Positions 27,123 to 36,021 of a stretch of 64,000 bases of DNA are shown here, one piece after another. The notes under the pieces are model-generated. The model ran no database searches. It was given only the letters and a program-made list of their open reading frames with translations, and was not told where the DNA came from. Source of the DNA: Sulfuriferula nivalis (GTDB lineage Bacteria > Pseudomonadota > Gammaproteobacteria > Burkholderiales > Sulfuriferulaceae); assembly GCF_009937995.1 (NCBI RefSeq), contig NZ_AP021881.1, positions 62,001 to 126,000 on the forward strand, given 5' to 3'. A program made the translations under genes and the position numbers. Position 1 is the stretch's first letter, and each line of letters begins with the position of its first letter.

Positions 27123-30100
27123 TCAGGCTTCAATTGGTGGCTCATCGAACCATTTATAGAGCGAAGGCAACACTACCAACGTTAGCAATGTTGAGGTAAT
27201 CAGCCCACCGATAACGACGATAGCTAATGGGCGTTGTATTTCAGAGCCGGGTCCGGTTGAAAACAGGAAGGGTACCAGCCCCAGCATCGCCACCGTCGCG
27301 GTCATCATCACCGGGCGGAAACGGGCAGTTGCGCCCTCGACCACGGCATCCGCGATAGATTTTCCCTGTTCGCGGAGTGAGCGTATATAGGTCACGAGTA
27401 CTACACCGTTAAGCACCGCCATCCCCCACAGCGCGATAAAGCCGACGGATGCAGGCACGGAGAGATACTCACCCGTCACAAACAAGCCGATGACACCGCC
27501 GATAGAGGCGAATGGCAGCACCAGTATGATCAGGCTGGCTAAACGCAATGAGCCAAACAGCAAGAACAGTAAGAAGAAAATAGCGCCTATGGTAATCGGG
27601 ATAATTAACATCAGGTGACCCATGGCGCGTTCCATGTTCTGAAACTGACCACCCCACTCCAGATAATAACCCTCTGGTAACTTGATCTGGCTGTCGACTT
27701 TTTGTTGCAGCTCGGTCACAAAGCCACCGAGGTCACGATCTTTGACGTTGACGCCCACTACGATGCGGCGTTTGCCCATTTCGCGGCTGATTTGCGCCGG
27801 GCCTTCGACTATATTGATTTTGGCCAGGCTGCTCAGATTAACTTGTGCGCCTGACGGAGTACTCATCAAGATATTGCGGATGGATTCGATATTGTCGCGG
27901 AAGCCTTCTGGTAAGCGCACAGTGGCCTGGAAGCGCCGCTCGCCTTCAAAAATTTCCGTGGCAACTTTACCACCGATAGCCGTTTCGATAAGGTCTTGTA
28001 CATCGGCAACGTTGAGTCCATAACGCGCAATCGCGGAGCGATCAATATCAATTACCAGATATTGCTGTCCGGTGACGCGTTCTACCCGGATGTCCTGTGC
28101 ACCGTTGACGGTGCGTGCGACTTTGGCAATGGCATCAGCTTTGCGTTTGAGTTCATCCAGATCATCACCAAATACTTTGATCGCGACGTCTGAGCGCACC
28201 CCTGTGAGCAGTTCATCCACTCGATCAGAAATCGGCTGCGCCATCACGATTTGTACGCCGGGTAACACTGATAACTTACTGCTGATAGCATCTGCAATGG
28301 TGTCCTGAGTCCAGCCTTTAGGCCACTCATCGCGCGGCTTAAGACTGACAATAGGGGTGGACTCATTAGGGCCTTGCGCATCAGCCGGGCTTTCACCACG
28401 ACCAACGCCTGACACCACTGATTTTACGCCCGGCACTTGCATGACGAGTTTCATACCCTCCTGTTCCATGCGCAATGATTCTTCCAGCGAGATATTGGGC
28501 ACGCGGTTAATCGCTGGCACGATAGAGCCTTCTTTCATTTCCGGGATGAAGCTGCTGCCCAGAAATGGTACGAGCAAGACTGCGCCGATAAACGCACTGG
28601 TGCTGATGATGAGGGTTTTGCGTCTGTGCAACAATGCGGTGTTGAGCAAATGCAGATAAGGTCGCTTGATCGCAGCAATCAGCCGTGTGTCATGCTCTGC
28701 GCCACCTTTGAGCAGGTAAGAGGACAGCACTGGGGTGAGTGTAAGCGACAGTACCAGCGAAATCGCCAGCGCGATGGAAATAGTGAAAGCTAAAGGCGCA
28801 AACATCTTGCCTTCCATGCCTTCCAGCGTCATCAGCGGCAGGAATACCAGGATGATGATGCCCACGCCAAAGATGACCGGAGTTGCCACCTCCGTTGCCG
28901 CGCCGAGGATAATCCGCGCTTTGCTGTCATGGGGCTTGGCATGGCCGAGCTTGCCAAAGGCATTTTCTACCATTACCACCGAGCCATCGACCATTAAACC
29001 AATAGCAATGGCAAGACCACCTAATGACATTAAATTAGCGGAGATGCCGAGCTGATTCATTGCCAGAAATGTCAGTAATGGGGTCAGTACCAGAGTTGCC
29101 ACGACAATGAGCGACGAGCGCACATCACCCAGGAACAGGAACAACACGATGACGACGAGGATAACACCCTCTATCAGCACTTTTGTCACCGTATGCAAAG
29201 CGGCATCGACCAGTTCGGAACGGTCGTAATAAGGTACGATTTTAATTCCGCCCGGCAACATGCCTTTGGCGTTAATTTCCGCTACTCGGGCTTTGATGCG
29301 CGTGACCACTTCTTTGGCATTACCACCTCGCGCCATCATGACAATACCGCCGACGGATTCAGTGACGCCATTCTTGACGACAGCACCATAGCGGACTTCG
29401 TGGCCTATCTGCACATCCGCGACGTCACGCAGGAAGATAGGAACATCTTCTTTTTCTTTGACCACGATGGCGCGGATATCATCCAGATTTTTTACCAGAC
29501 CGATACCACGGATTAAGTATTGTTCGGTACGTTGCGGCAAAATACCGCCGCTGGCATTGGCGTTGTTACGCTCTACCGCCTGATAAATATCGGCTATGCT
29601 GAGTTTGTAGTGGCGTAATTTATCTGGGTTAACCAGAATTTGATATTCTTTGACATAGCCACCCTGAGAGTTGATTTCGGCCACGCCGGGAATAGACCGT
29701 AACAGTGGGCGCACGACCCAGTCTTGCGCAATACGACGGTCGGTAAGCTCAGTTTGGGTCAATTCACGATTGCCGTCATCAGGTCGGTCGAGTGTGTATT
29801 GATAAACCTCGCCTAGCCCTGTCGAAACAGGCCCTAGCACGGGGGTGATGCCTTGCGGCATTTTGGGCTGTACCTCCAGCAAGCGCTCCATTACCAGCTG
29901 ACGCGCAAAGAACACATCGGTTTGTTCGGTAAATACCAGCGTAATCAATGATAAGCCGGGTTTGTTTAACGAACGCATTTCAACCAGACCCGGCAGGCCG
30001 GTCATAATCACTTCCAGCGGTACAGTGATACCGCGCTCTACTTCTTCAGGTGATCGTCCCGAGGCATCGGTCGCGATTTGTACCTGGACGTTGGTGACAT

Positions 30101-30221
30101 CAGGGAATGCATCTACGGACAGTTTGCGTGCTGCGTCCAGCCCAAAAAGCAGCATGGCAACAGCGACAACGACAATAATCAGGCGTTGAGCGAGCGCATT
30201 TCTAATTAATCCAGCAATCAC
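27123..30221 (-). CDS. czcA: CzcA-family heavy-metal RND efflux pump
   Basis: 1032 residues, twelve-helix RND topology with two large periplasmic loops. It exports metal cations in exchange for protons, together with CzcB and CzcC. The N-terminus (LSVDAFPDVTNVQVQI, GRSPEEVERGITVPLE) is the HME-RND signature. In helix IV the residues around 404-420 read AIGLMVDGSVVMVEN, lacking the DFG...DGA signature of Zn/Co/Cd pumps and only partly like the CusA type. The substrate is therefore open. It lies two bases after czcB. Confidence 0.92.
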   Translation of the reverse strand: MIAGLIRNALAQRLIIVVVAVAMLLFGLDAARKLSVDAFPDVTNVQVQIATDASGRSPEEVERGITVPLEVIMTGLPGLVEMRSLNKPGLSLITLVFTEQTDVFFARQLVMERLLEVQPKMPQGITPVLGPVSTGLGEVYQYTLDRPDDGNRELTQTELTDRRIAQDWVVRPLLRSIPGVAEINSQGGYVKEYQILVNPDKLRHYKLSIADIYQAVERNNANASGGILPQRTEQYLIRGIGLVKNLDDIRAIVVKEKEDVPIFLRDVADVQIGHEVRYGAVVKNGVTESVGGIVMMARGGNAKEVVTRIKARVAEINAKGMLPGGIKIVPYYDRSELVDAALHTVTKVLIEGVILVVIVLFLFLGDVRSSLIVVATLVLTPLLTFLAMNQLGISANLMSLGGLAIAIGLMVDGSVVMVENAFGKLGHAKPHDSKARIILGAATEVATPVIFGVGIIILVFLPLMTLEGMEGKMFAPLAFTISIALAISLVLSLTLTPVLSSYLLKGGAEHDTRLIAAIKRPYLHLLNTALLHRRKTLIISTSAFIGAVLLVPFLGSSFIPEMKEGSIVPAINRVPNISLEESLRMEQEGMKLVMQVPGVKSVVSGVGRGESPADAQGPNESTPIVSLKPRDEWPKGWTQDTIADAISSKLSVLPGVQIVMAQPISDRVDELLTGVRSDVAIKVFGDDLDELKRKADAIAKVARTVNGAQDIRVERVTGQQYLVIDIDRSAIARYGLNVADVQDLIETAIGGKVATEIFEGERRFQATVRLPEGFRDNIESIRNILMSTPSGAQVNLSSLAKINIVEGPAQISREMGKRRIVVGVNVKDRDLGGFVTELQQKVDSQIKLPEGYYLEWGGQFQNMERAMGHLMLIIPITIGAIFFLLFLLFGSLRLASLIILVLPFASIGGVIGLFVTGEYLSVPASVGFIALWGMAVLNGVVLVTYIRSLREQGKSIADAVVEGATARFRPVMMTATVAMLGLVPFLFSTGPGSEIQRPLAIVVIGGLITSTLLTLVVLPSLYKWFDEPPIEA

Positions 30222-30223
30222 GA

Positions 30224-31387
30224 CTATGCTCCTTCCAGCGCTTGGCGATTGCGTTCGTTATTGAGGTGGAATGCACCGTCAATCACTACGTTATCACCCA
30301 GCTTCACGCCTGACAGCACTGGGCGTAAGCCATTCACTTCAGGCGCCAGACGCACTTCTGTCAGTTTGAATTGCCCCGGTTTGATTTGTAAAAATACATA
30401 GTCCAGGTTGTTTTCTCTAACCACTGCGGTGACTGGAACTGCCAGGCGTGGTACGGCTTCAGTCGCAATCAGCATAGTGGACAACATGGCGGGTTTTAAT
30501 CGGCCATCAGTATTGTTTACTACTGTGCGTACCAATACGGTTCGTGTTTCAGGGTTGACGGTATTGCTGATGTAAACCAGATGGCCAGCCACGTGCTCAC
30601 CATTTAATGCCGGGATTTCGATGGCGACTTCCTGGCCAATTTTGACATTGGCAGTCTGCTGCTCAGGCACTTCGGCAATCACCCATAAATGGGACAGATC
30701 AGCGATCGTGAACATAGGGTCAGAAGGTGCAACAACCTGACCCTGAGTTACATTGCGCTCCACGACTATACCTGACCTGGTTGCCGTTACTGGTTTTACG
30801 GAATCGATGCTGCCGGTTCGCGCAATACGTTGCAGACCGGCGCTGCTCATGCCCAATACTTTCAATTGATCAGCGGCGGCACGCATTTCCGCCTGTGCCA
30901 TTTCCAGTGCATTTTCACGGCGTTGCAGTTCGGCAGTACCTATCACGTCAGCGGATAATAATAATTTTGCCCGTTCTACGTTACGCTGCTCCAGTGCAGA
31001 CTGGGATCGGGCTTTGAGATACGCTAATTGCGCCTGACCCAATTCAGCGCTGTTTAATATGGCCAGTACATCACCTTCTTTGACGGTATTGCCCAAGTGC
31101 TGGCGAACTTCCACTACTCGTCCAGCGACGGTAGAACCAATGCGTTCGATACGCTGCTCATCAAAATCTACCTGCCCTGCCACGCGCAGCATGTCGGCTA
31201 TTGGATGTTCGGTCAGTGGTGCGACTTTAATTCGGGCAACTACAGTAGCAGGCGGTGTAACCAGAGTAGGGTCAACCTCAACAGCAGCGGGCGCCGGAGC
31301 TGGTTTTTTTTCTTCGCCACAGCCAGTCAGGCCGAATGTTAGCGCACTGGCTACGCACAAACTGATAATTTTGGATGATGTATTCAT
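30224..31387 (-). CDS. czcB: CzcB-family membrane-fusion protein (lipoprotein)
   Basis: 387 residues. The N-terminus ends in the lipobox LTGC (about residue 22), so it is a lipid-anchored periplasmic adaptor. The order is barrel-sandwich (VVEVRQHLGNTVKEGDVLAIL), helical hairpin (about 125-195), then beta-barrel with AIEIPALNGEHVAGHLVYI. This links the RND pump to the outer-membrane channel. No histidine-rich metal-binding N-terminus is seen, unlike the CzcB of Cupriavidus. It overlaps czcC by four bases. Confidence 0.92.
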   Translation of the reverse strand: MNTSSKIISLCVASALTFGLTGCGEEKKPAPAPAAVEVDPTLVTPPATVVARIKVAPLTEHPIADMLRVAGQVDFDEQRIERIGSTVAGRVVEVRQHLGNTVKEGDVLAILNSAELGQAQLAYLKARSQSALEQRNVERAKLLLSADVIGTAELQRRENALEMAQAEMRAAADQLKVLGMSSAGLQRIARTGSIDSVKPVTATRSGIVVERNVTQGQVVAPSDPMFTIADLSHLWVIAEVPEQQTANVKIGQEVAIEIPALNGEHVAGHLVYISNTVNPETRTVLVRTVVNNTDGRLKPAMLSTMLIATEAVPRLAVPVTAVVRENNLDYVFLQIKPGQFKLTEVRLAPEVNGLRPVLSGVKLGDNVVIDGAFHLNNERNRQALEGA

Positions 31388-32649
31388 GGTGCGGGGCTTT
31401 CTAAATTAAGGGCTGTGTAGCGTTCTAGTTCGACTAGTGCGGCGCCTTGTTCATAACGGGCTGCGATCAGATCATTGCGGGTAGTACGATATACACGCTG
31501 TGCATCCAGATAATCGAGGATGCCGCGTTCACCAAAACGGTATGCGGCTTCGGCAACTTTTAATGCGGCTTCAGCCTGGCGCATGACGCCTTCTTCCAGC
31601 GCAGATACCTGAGTGGTAGCAATTTCATATTCGTTTAATGCGGTAATCAGGCTTTGTTTGACGTTGTAATCCACTGCGTCATAACGATTGCGCGCTTGTG
31701 CCAGCTGCGCCGCGGCCACATCGATAGGGCCCTGACGCTGGTTCCAGATCGGCAGTGTGACTTGTATGCCGATACGTGAGGCATTGATGTCTGGTTCTCT
31801 ATCCCAGTCTGCGCGTAAGCTGATGTCAGGCGTGCGCAAGTTGCGTTCAAGCGTGAGTTGTTGTTGTGCGCGTACCAGATCGGCTTGTGACTGACGCAAA
31901 TAGGGGTTGTTGGCGATGGCTGCTTTCAAGTCAGCACCTGCTAACACCAGGCGTTTCACGCTGTAGTCTGCCACATTAAATTCAGGTGGTAATGCGCCAC
32001 CGACCTCACGGCTGAGAGCCGTTTTGGCCTGGGTGACGCGTAAGGTTGCGGCTTGTAATGTGCGTTGGGTGTTGAGTAATTCGGTTTCAGCCTTAATCAA
32101 TTCATAGCGTGGCGCTTCACCAGTATCTACCCTGACTTTTACGCGATTGAATATTTCCTGCACCAGTCTGTTGTTTTCTTGCGCTGCTTTTAGTTCTTCC
32201 TGGCGGCGTAGTACATTGAAATAGGCCAGCTTGATGCGTGCTCGCACTTCACTGGTGACTACAGTTTTCTCGCTGCTTGCATAGGCGACATTGGATTGCG
32301 CTACATCCACGCGGGCATTACGGACGTTGGGCAGATCCAGCCGCTGGATCAAGCCCATGGTCACTGTATTGCCTTCGGTTGCACCTGGCTGACGCGCGCG
32401 AATTTTGCCTGTGGTGGCTTCCAGCTCAGGGTTGGGGAAAGCGCGTGCACTTGTTATTCCTGCCTGTGCTGCCACGACGCCAGATTCGGCTGCCTGCACG
32501 TTTTGATTATTAGCCATACCCAGAGCGATCAGCTGTTCTACGCTATAAGTGGGTAAATCTGCCGCCCACGTTGATAGCGGCAGTAACAGTGCGGCTATTG
32601 TGACCTGCTTGAGCAAATTCAATGCTGCATTATCCTTGGCGTAAAGCAT
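31384..32649 (-). CDS. czcC: CzcC-family outer-membrane efflux channel
   Basis: 421 residues. A Sec signal (hydrophobic 15-28, ending STWAA) is followed by two TolC-like OEP repeats, with long helices such as VEQLIALGMANNQNVQAAESG and QLTLERNLRTPDISLRADWD. It forms the trimeric outer-membrane tunnel of the metal pump. The start ATG 32649 lies 20 bases inside the end of htpX, so translation may be coupled. Confidence 0.9.
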   Translation of the reverse strand: MLYAKDNAALNLLKQVTIAALLLPLSTWAADLPTYSVEQLIALGMANNQNVQAAESGVVAAQAGITSARAFPNPELEATTGKIRARQPGATEGNTVTMGLIQRLDLPNVRNARVDVAQSNVAYASSEKTVVTSEVRARIKLAYFNVLRRQEELKAAQENNRLVQEIFNRVKVRVDTGEAPRYELIKAETELLNTQRTLQAATLRVTQAKTALSREVGGALPPEFNVADYSVKRLVLAGADLKAAIANNPYLRQSQADLVRAQQQLTLERNLRTPDISLRADWDREPDINASRIGIQVTLPIWNQRQGPIDVAAAQLAQARNRYDAVDYNVKQSLITALNEYEIATTQVSALEEGVMRQAEAALKVAEAAYRFGERGILDYLDAQRVYRTTRNDLIAARYEQGAALVELERYTALNLESPAP

Positions 32650-33508
32650 TTATGCGTTCCTCCAACGGTGGGTGAGTCATGAATAAGCGACGTAAGCCTG
32701 ATGTGCCATTGCCACCAGCGATACCAAAAGCGGCCATTTTCTCTGGCAATGCAGCAGGTTCGTGGGCGCGTTGTAACGCTTGTAATGCAGCTATCATGTT
32801 TTGACGACCAGCCAGTTGTGCGCCGCCTGCGTCAGCACGGAACTCACGCTGGCGTGAAAACCACATGACGATAGTCGAGGCCAGAATCCCCAATACCATT
32901 TCTGCAATGAAATAAGTTACAAAATAGGCGGTGCCCTGTTCATTCTCGTTTTTAAACACCAATTTATCCACAGCATAACCAATTATTCGCGCCAAGAAAA
33001 TCACAAAGGTATTCACTACGCCTTGTATCAAGGCCAGCGTTACCATGTCGCCATTAGCAACGTGGGCGATTTCGTGACCAATCACGGCCTCGGCTTCTTC
33101 GCGGCGCAATTGCTGCAACAGTCCCGTTGAAACGGCAACGAGTGCGCTATTGCGGTTCATCCCTGTGGCAAATGCGTTAATTTCAGGGGAATCATAAATT
33201 GCCACTTGCGGCATGCCTATACCGGCTTCTTTTGCGTACATCTGCACCGTGGCAAATAACCAGGCTTCCTGATTGTTTTGTGGCGAGGTAATCACCTGCC
33301 CACCGACCATACGTAATGCGCTCCACTTAGAAATCGCCAGTGAAATAAATGCACCACCCATACCCATCAGCGCCGCAAATCCGAGCAAGCTACTGAGGTG
33401 CAAGCCATTGGCGTCTAAATAACGATTCAGTCCGAACACTTGGGCGGTCACTGACAGCACTAAAATAATGCCCAAGTTGGTTAATAAAAATAAAAAGGTA
33501 CGTTTCAT
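32630..33508 (-). CDS. htpX: Membrane zinc metalloprotease HtpX (intact copy)
   Basis: 292 residues from ATG 33508 (AGGAG 8 bases upstream; an earlier start is less likely). HtpX degrades misfolded inner-membrane proteins. Two N-terminal hydrophobic helices precede the protease domain; the zinc site HEIAH is at residues 145-149, with the third ligand in FRADAGG. The C-terminal THPPLEERI is typical. It is the first gene of the metal-efflux operon and is divergent from nhaR (110 bases between starts). A second, broken htpX lies at 45432-46295. Confidence 0.95.
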   Translation of the reverse strand: MKRTFLFLLTNLGIILVLSVTAQVFGLNRYLDANGLHLSSLLGFAALMGMGGAFISLAISKWSALRMVGGQVITSPQNNQEAWLFATVQMYAKEAGIGMPQVAIYDSPEINAFATGMNRNSALVAVSTGLLQQLRREEAEAVIGHEIAHVANGDMVTLALIQGVVNTFVIFLARIIGYAVDKLVFKNENEQGTAYFVTYFIAEMVLGILASTIVMWFSRQREFRADAGGAQLAGRQNMIAALQALQRAHEPAALPEKMAAFGIAGGNGTSGLRRLFMTHPPLEERINALRQG

Positions 33509-33617
33509 GTTAAATGCTCCTGAAGTAGAGAGAGTTGATAACACCCATTTTACGCATCAACATTGCACATGAATAATCGAATATAATTGAATAATTGTTC
33601 GTAAAAAACTTACTATC

Positions 33618-34553
33618 ATGAGTCAGATTAACTATAAACATTTGCATTATTTCTGGGTTGTCGCCAAAGCTGGCGGTGTTGGTAAAGCCGCTCAGCAATT
33701 GCATCTCACGCCCCAATCTATTAGTGGGCAACTCGGTATATTGGAAGAATCACTAGGTGTACAACTGTTTCGTAAGAGCGGGCGAAAGCTGGAACTGACC
33801 GAGACGGGGCGTTTAGTGCTTGGTTATGCAGAAGCAATTTTCGTGCTAGGTGAGGAAATGCAGGACGCGTTGCGTCAGCATCCGAGTAAACGCGCGTTGC
33901 AATTCAAGGTGGGTATTGCTGATGTCGTACCTAAAACCATGGCTTACCAGCTACTCGAACCCGCTATTCACATGGACGAGCAACCAAAAATGTTGTGTCG
34001 TGAGGGACGACTGGCAAGTTTGTTAGGCGACTTGGCGGTGCATAAACTGGATTTAGTCATTGCCGACAGAGCCATGCCCAGCAATCTGAATGTGCGTGGC
34101 TTTAGTCATTTACTGGGCGAATGTGGCATCAGCTTTCTCGCGAGCACCAGCCTTGCCGAGCAATATCAGGGGCTGGCTTTTCCTGCATTATTGGCCGAGG
34201 TGCCGTTGCTGCTGCCTGGGGAAGACGCGTCTATGCGACCGCGTTTGATGCGCTGGTTCGATAGTTTGCACATACGCCCTAATATCGTCGGTGAATTTGA
34301 CGATAGTGCGTTGCTGAATGCATTTGGGCAAGAGGGTGTGGGCGTTTACCCTGTGCCGACTGCGGTAGTTAAACTGGTACAGCAGCAATCAGGCAGTGTC
34401 CTGCTGGGCGCCACCACGGCGGTTACCGAACAGTTTTATGCGATTTCTACCGAGCGGCGATTGACTCACCCCGCCGTGCTGGCAATCAGCCAGGCGGCAC
34501 GGCAGGTGATGGTGGCGGGAACGAAGTTAAATACCGAAGTTCACACCAAATGA
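33618..34553 (+). CDS. nhaR: LysR-type regulator NhaR
   Basis: 311 residues. The N-terminus INYKHLHYFWVVAKAGGVGK followed by AAQQLHLTPQSISGQL is the NhaR-specific winged helix, and GECGISFLAS and GEFDDSALLNAFG match NhaR along the effector domain. NhaR classically activates the Na+/H+ antiporter gene nhaA, which is not in this window. It is divergent from the htpX-czc operon and could regulate it (inference). Its 3' end overlaps the convergent gene by 27 bases. Confidence 0.9.
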   Translation: MSQINYKHLHYFWVVAKAGGVGKAAQQLHLTPQSISGQLGILEESLGVQLFRKSGRKLELTETGRLVLGYAEAIFVLGEEMQDALRQHPSKRALQFKVGIADVVPKTMAYQLLEPAIHMDEQPKMLCREGRLASLLGDLAVHKLDLVIADRAMPSNLNVRGFSHLLGECGISFLASTSLAEQYQGLAFPALLAEVPLLLPGEDASMRPRLMRWFDSLHIRPNIVGEFDDSALLNAFGQEGVGVYPVPTAVVKLVQQQSGSVLLGATTAVTEQFYAISTERRLTHPAVLAISQAARQVMVAGTKLNTEVHTK

Positions 34554-35487
34554 AGCATTCCAGCGCGGTGCGAGTTGCAAGCCTTCTACATATTGATAAA
34601 CAGGCAATTGCACGAAGCCATAGACCTTAACTTGATCGCTGACTTTGATGGTAACGCCAGGGCTAAGGTAAGCCAGTTTGCCACCAGTGTTCATTGGGTC
34701 GCTTAAATTACCACTATCGCTCTGACGTTGCTGCGCGTTGATTTGCAATTGCGGCATGATGTTACCAAATCCCGTGTAGCGCATACCCAGATTGAGGTTG
34801 ATGGCATTGCCGGGGCGATAATCATTACGCGCACTCATCGCTGTCTGGTACAGGCCTTGTGCAAACCAGTCTACAGTCGGGGTGAGCCTGTCAAAATGGT
34901 ATGCTCCGATGATTAAATCAGTACTGCCCGTGCCTGGCTGCAGGCTGGCATCCAATGCGCCACCTGCTCCAGGGCCGCTGTTGAAGGTGTAGTCCTGCTT
35001 ACCCGTGGCAAATTTCATCCCCAGCATCAGCCCGGTTTTGGCATCAGGAAACAGTCCTTGGTAGCGCCCTATCAGCTTGATGTCACCCAGACTTTGCGTG
35101 TGTGAAGATGTGACATCAGTTTCGCTTGCACCCAGCGTGCCATGTTCGCGATCCATGTAAGGCACTTGCAGATTCACACCCCAGTTACGGTTAATCAGAT
35201 AATCCAGCCCTAAAGTGTAGTAATTGTTTTTGGTGTATTGCTCAGTTTCACCCGCGCTACCATTAGCTAGTGCGTTGGCGACATCTGCGCTACTGGCAAC
35301 ACCACTGCCATGCCGTAATTGATCCTGATTGATATAGTCATAACGCAAGTCCACGCGTAAACCTTCCTGAGTGGTCATGCCCTGGTTTTCCCCAGACAGG
35401 GCTTAGTGTGCAGCCGCAACTGGAGCATGCAAAAGCCGGAGTAGTAAGTAGCAAGCTGCTGAGTATGAGTAAATGTTGAGTTTTCAT
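34527..35487 (-). pseudogene. Exported beta-barrel-like protein split by a +1 frameshift
   Basis: The first frame, from ATG 35487, gives a signal peptide (MKTQHLLILSSLLLTTPAFA) and CSSCGCTLSP. The second frame (open to 34527) carries on with SGENQGMTTQEGLRVDLRYDYIN and a Gly/Tyr/Asn-rich chain of about 290 residues with alternating strand patterns, as in outer-membrane porin-like proteins. The two frames join at about 35395-35410 if one base is removed, for example one C of CCC. This is either a true lesion, a sequencing error or programmed frameshifting. I know of similar proteins that begin with a CSSCGC motif, but not their function. Confidence 0.7.
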
Positions 35488-35671
35488 GTTGTTTTTGTAA
35501 ATTGAGAAAAACAACATTATAAATAAAGGTATTACACACAAACCGCGTCAAATTGTCGCAGTCGGGTGTGTTTGCAGATTTGAGTGGGTAATAAATTTGC
35601 CCGAGAGGGCCAGATAGTTTTGTGTGGGTGCAGGCCAGTAACCGTCACCCTGAACTGATAGCTTAAATCAA

Positions 35672-35896
35672 TTACGCTTTGATGTTAATGACGCCACCCA
35701 CTGCAGAACCGATAGTTGGTTGATTCTGACTCGGAGGAACGCTGTTAGCCTGTTGTGCAATCTGTTTTTGCACTTCCTGAACTTGCGTATTCTGTTGCGC
35801 ACTGTTGTTTTGCTGCGCTTGCATTAACTGTTGATAGGCCTGTAGTGAATTGGAACCACTACCTGATTGGCAAGAAGCACATCCGCTGGTACTCAT
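35672..35896 (-). CDS. Small Gln-rich hypothetical protein with CxxC
   Basis: 74 residues from ATG 35896 (AGGAGG five bases upstream); a longer GTG start is unlikely. The N-terminus STSGCASCQSGSGSN has a CxxC that could bind metal or heme. The middle is a Gln/Asn-rich helix (about 20-55) and the end is SAVGGVINIKA. No signal peptide is seen. It is upstream of no close gene on this strand; copA lies 126 bases further upstream on the other side. Function unknown. Confidence 0.55.
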   Translation of the reverse strand: MSTSGCASCQSGSGSNSLQAYQQLMQAQQNNSAQQNTQVQEVQKQIAQQANSVPPSQNQPTIGSAVGGVINIKA

Positions 35897-36021
35897 CATA
35901 ACCTCCTGTGTCACGGTACAACTAAAACAAATAAACTACTTCGTGTTCTGTTAACGGCAGCATTTCATGAATATTTAGCCCTGTTTAGTTAAGAATAGTA
36001 TATTTTTTGCAAATAGGTAGA

